Below are positions 34,595-43,786 of a stretch of 64,000 nt of DNA, in pieces. The notes under the pieces were generated by a model. It was not told the DNA's origin, made no database searches, and worked only from the letters and a program-made list of their open reading frames with translations. Position numbers and translations under genes: made by a program. The stretch spans positions 62,001 to 126,000 of the forward strand of contig JAHABC010000005.1 of assembly GCA_018376535.1 (NCBI GenBank), in the 5' to 3' direction. Positions within the stretch are counted from its first letter, which is position 1, and each line of letters begins with the position of its first letter. Origin of the DNA: Ruminococcus sp. GTDB lineage: Bacteria; Bacillota; Clostridia; Oscillospirales; Ruminococcaceae.

Positions 34595-35938
34595 TTACAA
34601 TTTGAACTCTTTTTCTAAGAAAGAGTTATTATAGTTACCATCTTTAAAAGCCTTGTGACCTATAATTTTAAGTTGAAAGTCAATATTAGTATCCACACCA
34701 TCAACGATAAATTCAGCTAAAGCCCATTTCATTTTCATAATAGCCTCATCTCTGGTAGGGGCGTGAACTATAAGTTTAGCAATCATGGAGTCGTAATAAG
34801 GGGGGATAGTATATCCTTGATATACGGCACTGTCTATTCTAATGCCGAAACCTCCAGGGGTATGTAGGGCCTCTATCTTACCAGGGGAAGGTCTAAAGTT
34901 AAGTTCAGGATTTTCAGCGTTAATTCTGCACTCAATGGCGTGACCGTTTATATGGATATCCTTTTGGTTAAAGGATAGCTTTTCACCACTAGCTACTTTA
35001 ATTTGAGTTTTAACTAAATCTATGCCAGTAACGGCTTCAGTGATAGGGTGTTCTACTTGAATACGAGTATTCATTTCCATAAAGTAGAAGTTTTTATCCT
35101 TATCGACAAGGAACTCAATAGTACCAGCATTTTTATATCCACAAGCCTTAGCAGCTTTTACGGCAGCTTCTCCCATTTTTTTACGGAGTTTATCTGTCAT
35201 AATAGGGCTAGGAGTTTCCTCCAAGACCTTTTGATTACGTCTTTGCATAGAGCAATCACGTTCGCCAAGATATACTATGTTACCATAGTTATCAGCCATA
35301 ATTTGAACTTCAATGTGTTTAGGTTCAAGGATAAGTTTTTCTATATATACAGAACTATCGCCAAAGAAGTTAAGAGCCTCTTGTTGAGCAATAGTAATCT
35401 GTTCTTCCATTTCCTTTGGAGTGTTAATCCTACGGATACCACGTCCACCACCACCAGCAGACGCTTTTACTAATACTGGATATCCAACCTTATTAGCAAT
35501 CTGTAGAGCCTCACTTACCGAGCCTACTGCACCCTTAGAACCAGTTATTACAGGAACTCCTGCAATTTCCATAGTCTTTTTAGCTTGAGCCTTATCGCCA
35601 AGCATCTCAATAGATTGAGGGTCTGGACCTATAAAGGTAATGCCACACTTTTGACACATACTAGCAAAGTGAGCGTTTTCCGATAAGAAACCAAATCCTG
35701 GGTGGATAGCTTCAGCACCAGTTATTTCACAAGCCGATATTATAGCTTTCATATTTAGGTAGCTATCTTTAGAGTTAGCAGGACCTATACAGATAGCCTC
35801 ATCGGCAATTTGTGCGTGTAGAGAGTTTTTATCAGCAGTAGAATATACAGCGACTGTCTTAACACCCAATTCACGACAGGCTCTAATAATTCTAACGGCT
35901 ATTTCACCTCTATTAGCGATTAAAACTTTATTAAACAT
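34595..35938 (-). CDS. accC: Acetyl-CoA carboxylase biotin carboxylase subunit
   Basis: 447 residues, full length. N-terminal FNKVLIANRGEIAVRIIRAC, ATP-grasp KASAGGGGRGIRRI (P-loop-like, about 158-170), and the catalytic EMNTRIQVEHPITEAVTG (about 288-305). Carboxylates biotin on AccB with bicarbonate and ATP. In the order fabZ-accC-accD-accA. Confidence 0.98.
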   Translation of the reverse strand: MFNKVLIANRGEIAVRIIRACRELGVKTVAVYSTADKNSLHAQIADEAICIGPANSKDSYLNMKAIISACEITGAEAIHPGFGFLSENAHFASMCQKCGITFIGPDPQSIEMLGDKAQAKKTMEIAGVPVITGSKGAVGSVSEALQIANKVGYPVLVKASAGGGGRGIRRINTPKEMEEQITIAQQEALNFFGDSSVYIEKLILEPKHIEVQIMADNYGNIVYLGERDCSMQRRNQKVLEETPSPIMTDKLRKKMGEAAVKAAKACGYKNAGTIEFLVDKDKNFYFMEMNTRIQVEHPITEAVTGIDLVKTQIKVASGEKLSFNQKDIHINGHAIECRINAENPELNFRPSPGKIEALHTPGGFGIRIDSAVYQGYTIPPYYDSMIAKLIVHAPTRDEAIMKMKWALAEFIVDGVDTNIDFQLKIIGHKAFKDGNYNNSFLEKEFKL

Positions 35939-35952
35939 TATACAATACTTCC

Positions 35953-36387
35953 TTATTGAATAGCAAAAGAAATTTCACAAGAAACGGCTTTTTTACCATC
36001 TACAGTAGCAATAGCCTTGCCTACGCCTACTGGACCTTTTATCTTAATAATTTCCACTTCCAAGTCAAGAACGTCATTAGGGACTACTTTCTTTCTAAAC
36101 TTAGCCTTATCGATGCTACCAAAGAAAGCAATCTTGCCCTTATACTCATCTTTAGATAGTATACATACAGCTCCAGCTTGAGCCAACATTTCTATCATTA
36201 AAACACCAGGGACTACTGGTTCTTGAGGAAAGTGACCTTTAAACCAAAAATCGTCAGCTTTTATGTACTTTCTAGCTTTAATTTTAGTACCGACTTCCAT
36301 TTCCAGAACCTCATCTATAAGAAGAAAAGGGTCACGGTGTGGAATAATTTCCATAATCTGTTCTCTGTTCAATAAAACTTCCGACAT
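35953..36387 (-). CDS. fabZ: 3-hydroxyacyl-ACP dehydratase FabZ
   Basis: 144 residues. Hot-dog fold; catalytic His in GHFPQEPVVPGVLMIEMLAQAG (His about 51) with the Glu of MIEMLAQ (about 65). Dehydrates beta-hydroxyacyl-ACP to trans-2-enoyl-ACP. Lies between accB and accC, the standard Gram-positive order. Confidence 0.97.
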   Translation of the reverse strand: MSEVLLNREQIMEIIPHRDPFLLIDEVLEMEVGTKIKARKYIKADDFWFKGHFPQEPVVPGVLMIEMLAQAGAVCILSKDEYKGKIAFFGSIDKAKFRKKVVPNDVLDLEVEIIKIKGPVGVGKAIATVDGKKAVSCEISFAIQ

Positions 36388-36402
36388 TATAAGACCTCCA
36401 AA

Positions 36403-36888
36403 CTAGCCGATAATCATAATAGGTTGGTCGTACTCAACGGGAGTACCATCTTTAACCATAATTTCTTTAACAGTGCCATCAAATTCCGAAGTAACTTCGT
36501 TCATCAACTTCATAGATTCTATAATCATAATTACATCGCCTTTTTTAACAGAGTCACCGACTTTGACGTAAGGTGGCTTATTTGGAGATGGTGATGCGTA
36601 AAAAGTTCCCACTATTGGAGCTTTTACAACGTTTCCAGAAGGCTTAGGAACGTCTACATTAGCAGATGGAACATTTTCTAATATAGTAGTAGTATCTTTA
36701 GGTTGTTGCATTGGAATAGTTTCTATCATAGGAACCGGCATAGGAGGAGGACAAGGTTTACCTTCTATTTTAACGCTTAAATCTCCCTCTTTAATTTCGA
36801 GTTTACCTAGTTTATTTTGGGATACCAACTCAATTAGAGTTTTTAAAGTATCCAAATTTTTACAATCATCATTGAAAAAATATGACAT
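36403..36888 (-). CDS. accB: Acetyl-CoA carboxylase biotin carboxyl carrier protein
   Basis: 161 residues from ATG 36888 after AAAGGAGA. N-terminal helical region, a Pro/Val-rich linker (about 55-85), and the biotinyl domain with ESMKLMNEV (biotinylated Lys about 127). Carrier between AccC and AccAD. A hairpin at 36929-36955 separates it from fabF. Confidence 0.96.
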   Translation of the reverse strand: MSYFFNDDCKNLDTLKTLIELVSQNKLGKLEIKEGDLSVKIEGKPCPPPMPVPMIETIPMQQPKDTTTILENVPSANVDVPKPSGNVVKAPIVGTFYASPSPNKPPYVKVGDSVKKGDVIMIIESMKLMNEVTSEFDGTVKEIMVKDGTPVEYDQPIMIIG

Positions 36889-36928
36889 ATTATAATCTCC
36901 TTTATATAGGATAAGTATTTTTGTATGG

Positions 36929-36955
36929 AACATCTACATAGATGTTCCATATATA
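36929..36955. other. Palindrome between fabF and accB
   Basis: TATGGAACATCT / AGATGTTCCATA with an ACAT loop. Inside an operon and without a T-run, so more likely an mRNA processing or stability element. Its GGAACATC arm recurs at 28112-28139. Confidence 0.45.
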
Positions 36956-36971
36956 AAGTAAATAATATTAA

Positions 36972-38216
36972 TTAATCAACATATTTTTTTAGGCAAATAG
37001 TAGCATTATGACCACCAAATCCTAACGAGTTAGATAATGCACAATTTACGTCCATATTAACGTTTCCGTTTATGCAGTAATCCAAGTCACATTCTTCGTC
37101 TGGAGTAGTAGTTCCGACAGTAGCATGAACCAATCCTTCTTGAATACTTTTAGCAGTAACGATAGCCTCAACGGCACCAGCACCACCCAATAGATGTCCT
37201 ATCATAGACTTAGTAGAGTTAATCTTAACCTTTTTAGCGTTATCCTCACCAAGAGCCAACTTAATAGCAGTAGTTTCGTACTTATCGTTTAAACCAGTAG
37301 ATGTACCATGTGCATTGATATAGTCAATATCTTCTGGTTTAAGACCACCCTCAAGATATGCAAGTTTCATAGCTTGACTAGCTTCTATGCCATCTGGAGA
37401 TGGTGAAGTCATGTGATAAGCATCACAAGTAGCACCGTATCCTACTATTTCGGCGTAGATTTTAGCACCACGAGCCTTAGCGTGTTCCAACTCCTCAAGA
37501 ATAAGAATACCACTACCCTCACCAAGAACGAAACCACTTCTATCCTTATCGAAAGGTATAGATGCTTTTTCTAAGTTATCGCACTTAGTTAGAGCCTTCA
37601 TGTTGTTAAATCCGCCTAGAGTAAACTTAGATACACAACTTTCAGTACCACCAGTTATAGCCACATCAAGATATCCATCTTTAATCTTTCTAAAACTTTC
37701 GCCTATAGCGTGTGTAGATGACGCACAAGCAGTAACAGTAGAAAAGTTATCGCCTTTAAAACCAGTTTTCATAGCTATAACGCCACAAGCCATGTTTATT
37801 ATACTAGATGGTATATAAAATACTGAAATTCTTGATGGACCTTTTTCTAAAAATTTAGAATGTTCTTGTGTAGTAAGATTTAAACCACCAATACCACAAC
37901 CTACAATAACACCTGCTCTGTAGGGGTCTAAGTCTTTAAAATCCGAGCCACAATCTTGAAGGGCTTGTTTAGTAGATGCCAATGCGAATTGAACAAATCT
38001 GTCCAACTTTCTAGCCTCTTTTTTATCCACGCCGTAGTTAGTAATATCGAAATCTCTAACTATACCAGCTATTTTGATATCGAAATCAGAGGTATCAAAA
38101 GTATCTATAAAGGAGTACCCCAACTTATTATCTTTAATACCGTTCCAAAACTCATCAACGTTTTTACCTAATGGATTTACAGTACCCATACCAGTTATTA
38201 CTACACGTCTGCTCAA
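36972..38216 (-). CDS. fabF: 3-oxoacyl-ACP synthase II (FabF)
   Basis: 414 residues. Thiolase fold with catalytic Cys in TVTACASSTHAIG (about 165), His in INAHGTSTGLND (about 303) and His in MIGHLLGGAGAVEAI (about 340). Elongates acyl-ACP with malonyl-ACP. Cluster order fabH-fabK-fabG-fabF-accB follows the direction of transcription. Confidence 0.97.
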   Translation of the reverse strand: MSRRVVITGMGTVNPLGKNVDEFWNGIKDNKLGYSFIDTFDTSDFDIKIAGIVRDFDITNYGVDKKEARKLDRFVQFALASTKQALQDCGSDFKDLDPYRAGVIVGCGIGGLNLTTQEHSKFLEKGPSRISVFYIPSSIINMACGVIAMKTGFKGDNFSTVTACASSTHAIGESFRKIKDGYLDVAITGGTESCVSKFTLGGFNNMKALTKCDNLEKASIPFDKDRSGFVLGEGSGILILEELEHAKARGAKIYAEIVGYGATCDAYHMTSPSPDGIEASQAMKLAYLEGGLKPEDIDYINAHGTSTGLNDKYETTAIKLALGEDNAKKVKINSTKSMIGHLLGGAGAVEAIVTAKSIQEGLVHATVGTTTPDEECDLDYCINGNVNMDVNCALSNSLGFGGHNATICLKKYVD

Positions 38217-38294
38217 AAAAATCTCTCCTTCTTTTATATTTTTAATAATAAAATCGATATATTATATCATAGTTAGATTAAAGTAGCATTAAAA

Positions 38295-39035
38295 CTACAT
38301 AGAAATTCCACCACTAACCTCAATAACTTGACCAGTAACGTAACTAGCATCTTTAGATACTAGGAAAGATACTACACTAGCGATTTCATCTGGTTCAGCG
38401 TAGCGTTTCATAGCTATTAAGTTGAGCATAGCCTTTTGTTGTTCTTCGGTTAGAGCGTCAGTCATAGGAGTTCTAACGAAACCAGGAGCAACGGCATTAG
38501 CACGAACTCCACGAGATGCGAACTCTTTAGCAAAAGTTTTAGTCATACTAATAATAGCACCCTTAGATGCAGAATAGTTAAATTGACCAGCATTTCCATA
38601 CATTCCAACTACAGATGCCATGCTAACTACAGCACCACTACGTTGTTTCATCATAATAGAGCCGACTAACTTCATCATATTGAATACGCTTTTTTGATTT
38701 ACAGTAATAACACTGTCATAGTCTTGTTCTTTCATTCTAGCTAAAAGACCATCTTTAGTGATACCAGCGTTGTTTACTAAGGCATCAATAGAGCCGAATC
38801 TATCTTTAACGGCTTTAACCATAGTTTCGCAATCGGAGTAGCTAGAAACATCGGCAGAGAACACTTCAGCCTCCACGCCACAACTACGACATTCTTCAGC
38901 CACCTTTAGAGCCTTTTCCTTATCGCTATCACTTGGGAAGTGATTTATTGCTATATTAAAACCATCTTTAGCCAATCTACGAGCTATACAAGCACCAATA
39001 CCTTGTGATGCTCCAGTAATCAATGCAGTTGCCAT
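38295..39035 (-). CDS. fabG: 3-oxoacyl-ACP reductase FabG
   Basis: 246 residues. Short-chain dehydrogenase: NADPH loop TGASQGIGACIA (7-18), NNAGITKDGLL, and catalytic Ser-Tyr-Lys with YSASKGAIISMTK (Tyr about 154, Lys about 158). Reduces beta-ketoacyl-ACP. The cofactor loop and the C-terminal GQVIEVSGGISM are typical of FabG. Confidence 0.96.
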   Translation of the reverse strand: MATALITGASQGIGACIARRLAKDGFNIAINHFPSDSDKEKALKVAEECRSCGVEAEVFSADVSSYSDCETMVKAVKDRFGSIDALVNNAGITKDGLLARMKEQDYDSVITVNQKSVFNMMKLVGSIMMKQRSGAVVSMASVVGMYGNAGQFNYSASKGAIISMTKTFAKEFASRGVRANAVAPGFVRTPMTDALTEEQQKAMLNLIAMKRYAEPDEIASVVSFLVSKDASYVTGQVIEVSGGISM

Positions 39036-39059
39036 AAAAACATCTCCTTTGTTTAAAAA

Positions 39060-39986
39060 CTAATTTAACTTCAATAATTTTTCTGCTTGGTTGAACATTT
39101 CCTTGATGATATCAGCACAAGGTTTAACATCAGTAATCATACCAGCTATAGCACCGCATAGGAAAGAACCTTCTTCGATATTACCATCTTGAACGGCTTT
39201 TCTAAGCGAACCAAGAGTAATCTCCTCAAACTGTTCAGGAGTACCACCATCATGTTCAAAAGTTTGAAGTTTTTTAGAGAACTTAGTCTTGATATTTCTA
39301 CAAGGGTGACCAGTAAATCTGCCAGTTACTATGTTGTCGGTATCTTTAGCCTTAATAACGAGTTCCTTGTACACTGGGTTAATTTGAACTTCTTCAGATG
39401 CTAAAAATCTAGTACCAACTTGAACACCTTCAGCACCCAACATAAAACTAGCAGCTACTCCACGACCATCGGCGATACCACCTGCAGCGATAACTGGTAC
39501 AGATACGGCATCTACTACTTGAGGAACTAGACACATAGTAGTATTATCGCCAATATGACCACCACTTTCAGTACCCTCAGCAATGATAGCATCAGCACCA
39601 GAGCGTTCCATTCTTTTAGCGAGGTTTACGGTGGAAACTACTGGAATAACTTTAATGTTGGCATCTTTCCAAGCCTTGATGTACTTAGCAGGATTTCCAG
39701 CACCAGTAGTAACAAAAGATACCTTTTCATCTATAACCAATTGAGCGAGGTCATCAGCATTAGGTGACATCAACATTATGTTTACGCCGAAAGGCTTGTT
39801 AGTTAAAGATTTAGTCTTTCTAATCTGTTCTCTAAGATAGTCTATAGGGGCAGAACCACCAGCGATAATACCAGCACCTCCTCCATTAGATACGGCACTA
39901 GCCAAAGTACTTTCAGCAATCCAAGCCATACCGCCTTGTAGTATAGGATATTCTATTCCTAAAAGTTGAGTAATTCTAGTATTCAT
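39060..39986 (-). CDS. fabK: Enoyl-ACP reductase II (FabK, FMN-dependent)
   Basis: 308 residues. Nitronate-monooxygenase-like TIM barrel: PILQGGMAWIAESTLASAVSNGGG, GADAIIAEGTESGGHIGD and VIAAGGIADGRGVAASFMLGA. In this gene order it is FabK, the flavin enoyl-ACP reductase used in place of triclosan-sensitive FabI; no fabI is in the window. A 148-bp gap with TTTGAA half-sites separates it from fabH. Confidence 0.93.
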   Translation of the reverse strand: MNTRITQLLGIEYPILQGGMAWIAESTLASAVSNGGGAGIIAGGSAPIDYLREQIRKTKSLTNKPFGVNIMLMSPNADDLAQLVIDEKVSFVTTGAGNPAKYIKAWKDANIKVIPVVSTVNLAKRMERSGADAIIAEGTESGGHIGDNTTMCLVPQVVDAVSVPVIAAGGIADGRGVAASFMLGAEGVQVGTRFLASEEVQINPVYKELVIKAKDTDNIVTGRFTGHPCRNIKTKFSKKLQTFEHDGGTPEQFEEITLGSLRKAVQDGNIEEGSFLCGAIAGMITDVKPCADIIKEMFNQAEKLLKLN

Positions 39987-40011
39987 TTAAAAACTTTCCT
40001 TTCATTAGTTA

Positions 40012-40102
40012 CTTTCAAATAACTTCGAGAATATATTTTTTAATGAGCAATAGATTTGAAGTAGAGATATCGTCGTTGTTATTTGAATACATATATTTCA
40101 AA
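40012..40102. promoter_or_regulatory. TTTGAA dyad and half-sites between fabH and fabK
   Basis: TTTGAA-N9-TTCAAA at 40082-40102 plus nearby single TTTCAAA/TTTGAA half-sites (near 40012 and 40050). A pattern of this kind could bind a FabT (MarR-family) regulator, whose sites contain TTTGA/TCAAA arms, though the spacing here is wider. Inference only. Confidence 0.3.
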
Positions 40103-40134
40103 CGCTTAATAAAGTATTTTCAATTTTAGTACTA

Positions 40135-41124
40135 TTAATATTCAATAACCACTGCACCGTAGGTAAGACCAGCACCAAAGCCAACGAAACAAATCTTATC
40201 GCCACGTTTAATCTTGCCACTTCTGATAGCCTCATCGAAAGCTATTGGAATAGTAGCACTAGAAGTATTTCCGTGTTCTGCTATGTTTACGATAAACTTA
40301 TCCATAGTGGAGTCCAAATTTTTACAAGCAGTTTCAATAATTCTAATGTTAGCTTGATGTGGAATAAAGAAATCTATATCACTTATAGGTAAGTCAATCT
40401 TTTGGCAAGCCATTCTAGTAGCCATTGGAAGTATCTTAGTAGCGAACTTGTAAACTTCCTTACCATTTTGAATGATATAAGGTTTAATTTCAGTAGGAAG
40501 ACCATCTTCAATGTGAACAGGTTCGCCATGAAGTTGTCTTTGTGGTTCGTGATGTCTAGCACAAAGGAAAGTAGCACCGTTACCATCAGCACCAAGATAA
40601 GATGTAAATAGTTTATCCGATGCTTCTACGACACAAGCACCAGCACCATCACCAAATAGTACGCAAGTAGTTCTGTCGGTGAAGTCAGTAATCTTAGATA
40701 GTGATTCAGTAGCCACTACTAGAATATACTTAATATCACCAGCCAATAGATATCTACGAGCCATATCCATACCATACGCAAAACCAGAACAAGCACAATT
40801 GATATCTAAAGCCATGCAACCAGTAGCACCCAACTCACGTTGTATCATACAAGCAGTAGATGGCAAATAGTAATCTTCAGTAGTACTAGATACTATTATT
40901 AGACCTATATCTTTAATATCTATACCAGCCATAGCAATAGCGTTTTTAGCCGCCTTAGTACCCATAGACCAAGTTGGTTCACCGTTAGAAATATGTCTTT
41001 TTTTGATACCAGTTCTAGTAGTAATCCATTCGTCGCTAGTTTCAACGTAGCTAGATAAATCGTCATTAGTTAAAATCATTTCAGGCGAATAACTGCCTGT
41101 TCCTAAAATATTAATACCTTGCAA
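40135..41124 (-). CDS. fabH: 3-oxoacyl-ACP synthase III (FabH)
   Basis: 329 residues, TTG start after ATAGGAGGAA. Catalytic triad motifs: NCACSGFAYG (Cys about 112), FIPHQANIRI (His) and EHGNTSSATIP (Asn). Starts fatty acid synthesis by joining acetyl- or branched acyl-CoA to malonyl-ACP. First gene of the minus-strand cluster; the divergent gap to fabD carries two palindromes that may be operators. Confidence 0.97.
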   Translation of the reverse strand: MQGINILGTGSYSPEMILTNDDLSSYVETSDEWITTRTGIKKRHISNGEPTWSMGTKAAKNAIAMAGIDIKDIGLIIVSSTTEDYYLPSTACMIQRELGATGCMALDINCACSGFAYGMDMARRYLLAGDIKYILVVATESLSKITDFTDRTTCVLFGDGAGACVVEASDKLFTSYLGADGNGATFLCARHHEPQRQLHGEPVHIEDGLPTEIKPYIIQNGKEVYKFATKILPMATRMACQKIDLPISDIDFFIPHQANIRIIETACKNLDSTMDKFIVNIAEHGNTSSATIPIAFDEAIRSGKIKRGDKICFVGFGAGLTYGAVVIEY

Positions 41125-41154
41125 AAAAATTTCCTCCTATAAAGTTGTAATCTT

Positions 41155-41204
41155 ATCACATTTGTGATATTATATAATAAAGTACAATTCAATATTAATT
41201 GTAC
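41155..41204. promoter_or_regulatory. Two palindromes in the fabH-fabD divergent control region
   Basis: ATCACATTTGTGAT (41155-41168) and GTACAATT-N7-AATTGTAC (41182-41204), flanking a minus-strand TATAAT (41174-41169). Their position over the fabH promoter suggests binding sites for a lipid-synthesis regulator; neither is a clear match to a published FapR or FabT site as I know them. Confidence 0.45.
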
Positions 41205-41347
41205 CTTAAATTTGGATTGTTTGCAACGTTTAAGAAAAGTTTTTAAACAGTTTCCATATTACTCACAATTTTTTATGTAGATTTTTGGGACTATTTGTGC
41301 AATCTAGCCAATAAGATTTAATTTTTTGAAAGGAAGTTTTTTTTATT

Positions 41348-42259
41348 ATGAACGCTTTTTTATTTGCAGGACAAGGTTCTCAATACGTTGGTATGGGAAA
41401 GGCTCTACTAGAGGCAAATCCAGAGTTTAGCTATCTATACGATACTGCCTCGGAAGTTTTAGGTAAGGATATGAAAGATATCTGTTTCAACTCAGAACTT
41501 GAAGAACTATCTAAGACAGTAAATTCACAACCTGCCATTATGTTGACATCTTTGTTGTGTTTCGAGGTTGCCAAAAAGAACGGCATAACTTTCGATGGTG
41601 TAGCAGGACACTCTTTAGGTGAATACGCAAGTATGGTAGCTAGTGGAATGTTATCTTTAGAAGATGGTTTTAAGGTAATCAAAGCCAGAGCAGAGGCAAT
41701 GGATAAGGCTAAAGGTGGTTTAATGTATGCCATCTTAAAGGCAAGTGTTGAGGATATAACTAAAGTTTGTCAAGATACTGACGGTTATGTAGTTCCAGTA
41801 AACTATAACTCACCAGTACAGACTGTCATTGCAGGTGAAAACGATGCAGTTCTAAAGGCTGTAGATACCTTAACTTCCATGAAAGCTAGATGCGTTAAGT
41901 TAAATGTATCATCTGCATTTCACTCCGATATTATGAAACCATGTGCCGAAGAATTTTACAATTCTATTAAAGATGTAAAGTTTAAAAATCCTACAATAAA
42001 GTTTTATTCAAACGTTCTAGGCAAGGAACTAACTGACTTTTCAGATATGCCATCACTACTAAAACAACATATGATATCTGCCGTTCACTTTACAGATGAA
42101 CTAAACTGTATGGCAAATGATGGCTTTGATACCTTTATTGAATTAGGTCCTAATAAAGTTCTAACTGGGCTTGTCAAGAAAACTTTAAAAGGTGCAACTG
42201 CACTAAATATCGAGGATTTAGCTACTTTAGAAAGTACTTGTCAAGCACTTGCAAAGTAG
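41348..42259 (+). CDS. fabD: Malonyl-CoA:ACP transacylase (FabD)
   Basis: 303 residues. FLFAGQGSQYVGMGK at the start, active-site GVAGHSLGEYASM (Ser about 91) and VSSAFHSDIMKPC (His). Loads malonyl onto ACP. Unusually it is outside the fab cluster, on the opposite strand, followed by aroE/aroK. Its last codons (CQALAK) consist of CTTGTCAAG and CTTGCAAAG repeat units that continue beyond the stop. Confidence 0.97.
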   Translation: MNAFLFAGQGSQYVGMGKALLEANPEFSYLYDTASEVLGKDMKDICFNSELEELSKTVNSQPAIMLTSLLCFEVAKKNGITFDGVAGHSLGEYASMVASGMLSLEDGFKVIKARAEAMDKAKGGLMYAILKASVEDITKVCQDTDGYVVPVNYNSPVQTVIAGENDAVLKAVDTLTSMKARCVKLNVSSAFHSDIMKPCAEEFYNSIKDVKFKNPTIKFYSNVLGKELTDFSDMPSLLKQHMISAVHFTDELNCMANDGFDTFIELGPNKVLTGLVKKTLKGATALNIEDLATLESTCQALAK

Positions 42260-42305
42260 TTGACAAGTAATAGCTTGTCAAGTAGTTGCAAAGCACTTGA
42301 CAAGC
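42236..42305. repeat. Palindromic 9-mer array at the fabD 3' end
   Basis: Units CTTGTCAAG, CTTGCAAAG, TTGACAAG, CTTGTCAAG, TTGCAAAG and CTTGACAAG in 70 bases, beginning inside the fabD reading frame. Same family as at 9060-9323, 10317-10472 and 43761-43943. Confidence 0.85.
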
Positions 42306-42419
42306 TAAAATGTTCAAAATTTTTGATATTTAGTATCAAAAAATCAAAGAGTGAAAAAAATATCCAATTGGATAGATTTTAACATTAGATAAAAATACAA
42401 TTTAAGGAGGATTTTTATT

Positions 42420-43262
42420 ATGAAAAAATATACATTAATAGGACACCCTTTAGGACATTCAATGTCGCCATTCATTCATGATAGACTATTTAAACTAAAA
42501 GGTAGAGAGGTATCATATAGTTTAACAGATATCTCTCCAGAAGATTTAAACAGTAAGAAAGAGTATCTAAAGAGTGAGTTTGTAGGATATAATATAACTA
42601 TTCCACATAAGGTTGCAGTAATTCCATTTATAGACAAGATGGATACTTCTGCTTTAAGATACAACTCTGTAAACTGCGTGGCAAACACTCAAGAGGGTTC
42701 TATTGGATACAATACCGATTGCTACGGCTTTTTGAACTCTTTAAAAATGAACGATATCTCTTTAGATGGTAAAGTATTACTATTAGGTTGTGGTGGTGTT
42801 GGTCGTATGATGGCTATTGAAAGTCTATTACATGGAGCAACTTTGACAATAGCAATCATAGAGGAAGCTAGAGATATGTGTAACACTCTACTAGCAGAAC
42901 TCAATGAAAAGTTTCCAAACGTAAAAGTAGAAGTAGTTCTAATGAGCGAAATAACTGGAAGTTTCGATTTGGTTATAAATTCCACACCTGTAGGAATGTT
43001 TCCAAAAGTGGATAACTGTCCATTAAGCGACGAAACTATATCTAAATGTGGAGCAGTTTTCGATGCTATATACAATCCAACAGAAACAAAGCTAGTACAG
43101 AAGTTTAAGGCTCAAGGTAAAAAGGCAGTTGGTGGAATGGCTATGTTAGTACTTCAAGCCGTAAAGGCTCACGAACTTTGGGATAATGATACATATTCCA
43201 ATGATGAGATTGACGAAATAATAAAGCAATCCAATGAAAAGGTTGAAAAAGATTTTCAATAG
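42420..43262 (+). CDS. aroE: Shikimate dehydrogenase
   Basis: 280 residues. IGHPLGHSMSPFIHDRLF substrate motif, NITIPHK with the catalytic Lys (about 63-69), GYNTDCYGF (catalytic Asp) and the NADPH loop LLGCGGVGRMMAIE. Reduces 3-dehydroshikimate in the aromatic pathway. AAGGAGG lies 10 bases upstream. aroK follows after 14 bases, so two consecutive shikimate-pathway steps are co-expressed. Confidence 0.96.
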   Translation: MKKYTLIGHPLGHSMSPFIHDRLFKLKGREVSYSLTDISPEDLNSKKEYLKSEFVGYNITIPHKVAVIPFIDKMDTSALRYNSVNCVANTQEGSIGYNTDCYGFLNSLKMNDISLDGKVLLLGCGGVGRMMAIESLLHGATLTIAIIEEARDMCNTLLAELNEKFPNVKVEVVLMSEITGSFDLVINSTPVGMFPKVDNCPLSDETISKCGAVFDAIYNPTETKLVQKFKAQGKKAVGGMAMLVLQAVKAHELWDNDTYSNDEIDEIIKQSNEKVEKDFQ

Positions 43263-43276
43263 GAGGTTTTTTTAAG

Positions 43277-43786
43277 ATGGTAATATTCTTGTGTGGCTTT
43301 ATGGGTTGTGGAAAATCCACTGTTGGAAAAGAACTCGCAAAGCTAATGGGAACTAAGTTCGTAGATATGGATACCTACATTGAAACTAAAGAAGGTATGT
43401 CTATACCAGAGATATTTGCTCAAAAAGGAGAGCCATACTTTCGTAAAGTAGAGGCAGAAACTGTAGTAGAACTATCTAAAGGAAATGCAATCGTTGGTTG
43501 TGGCGGTGGAGCAATGTTGAACACTACTAGTGCAGAAGTTGGACGTAAATCTGGACAAGTAATATTCTTAGACGTTCCTTTCAATGTATGCTACAAAAGA
43601 ATAAAAGGCGATACTAATAGACCTATAGTTATGAACAACTCTAAAGAACAGTTACAAGATATATTTAATCAAAGACATGAAATATATCAAGCGAATAGTT
43701 CGTTTAAAGTAGATGTTAATGCAGAAGTATCACCTTTTGAGAACGCTAGAACTATAAATTCACTTGTCAAGTTGCTTTGCAAGTGA
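43277..43786 (+). CDS. aroK: Shikimate kinase
   Basis: 169 residues. P-loop GFMGCGKSTVGKEL (6-19), shikimate-binding DMDTYIETKEG and FRKVEAE, and VGCGGGAML. Phosphorylates shikimate to shikimate-3-phosphate. The final residues NSLVKLLCK are encoded by CTTGTCAAG and CTTTGCAAG repeat units. Ribosome-binding site AGGAGG. Confidence 0.95.
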   Translation: MVIFLCGFMGCGKSTVGKELAKLMGTKFVDMDTYIETKEGMSIPEIFAQKGEPYFRKVEAETVVELSKGNAIVGCGGGAMLNTTSAEVGRKSGQVIFLDVPFNVCYKRIKGDTNRPIVMNNSKEQLQDIFNQRHEIYQANSSFKVDVNAEVSPFENARTINSLVKLLCK

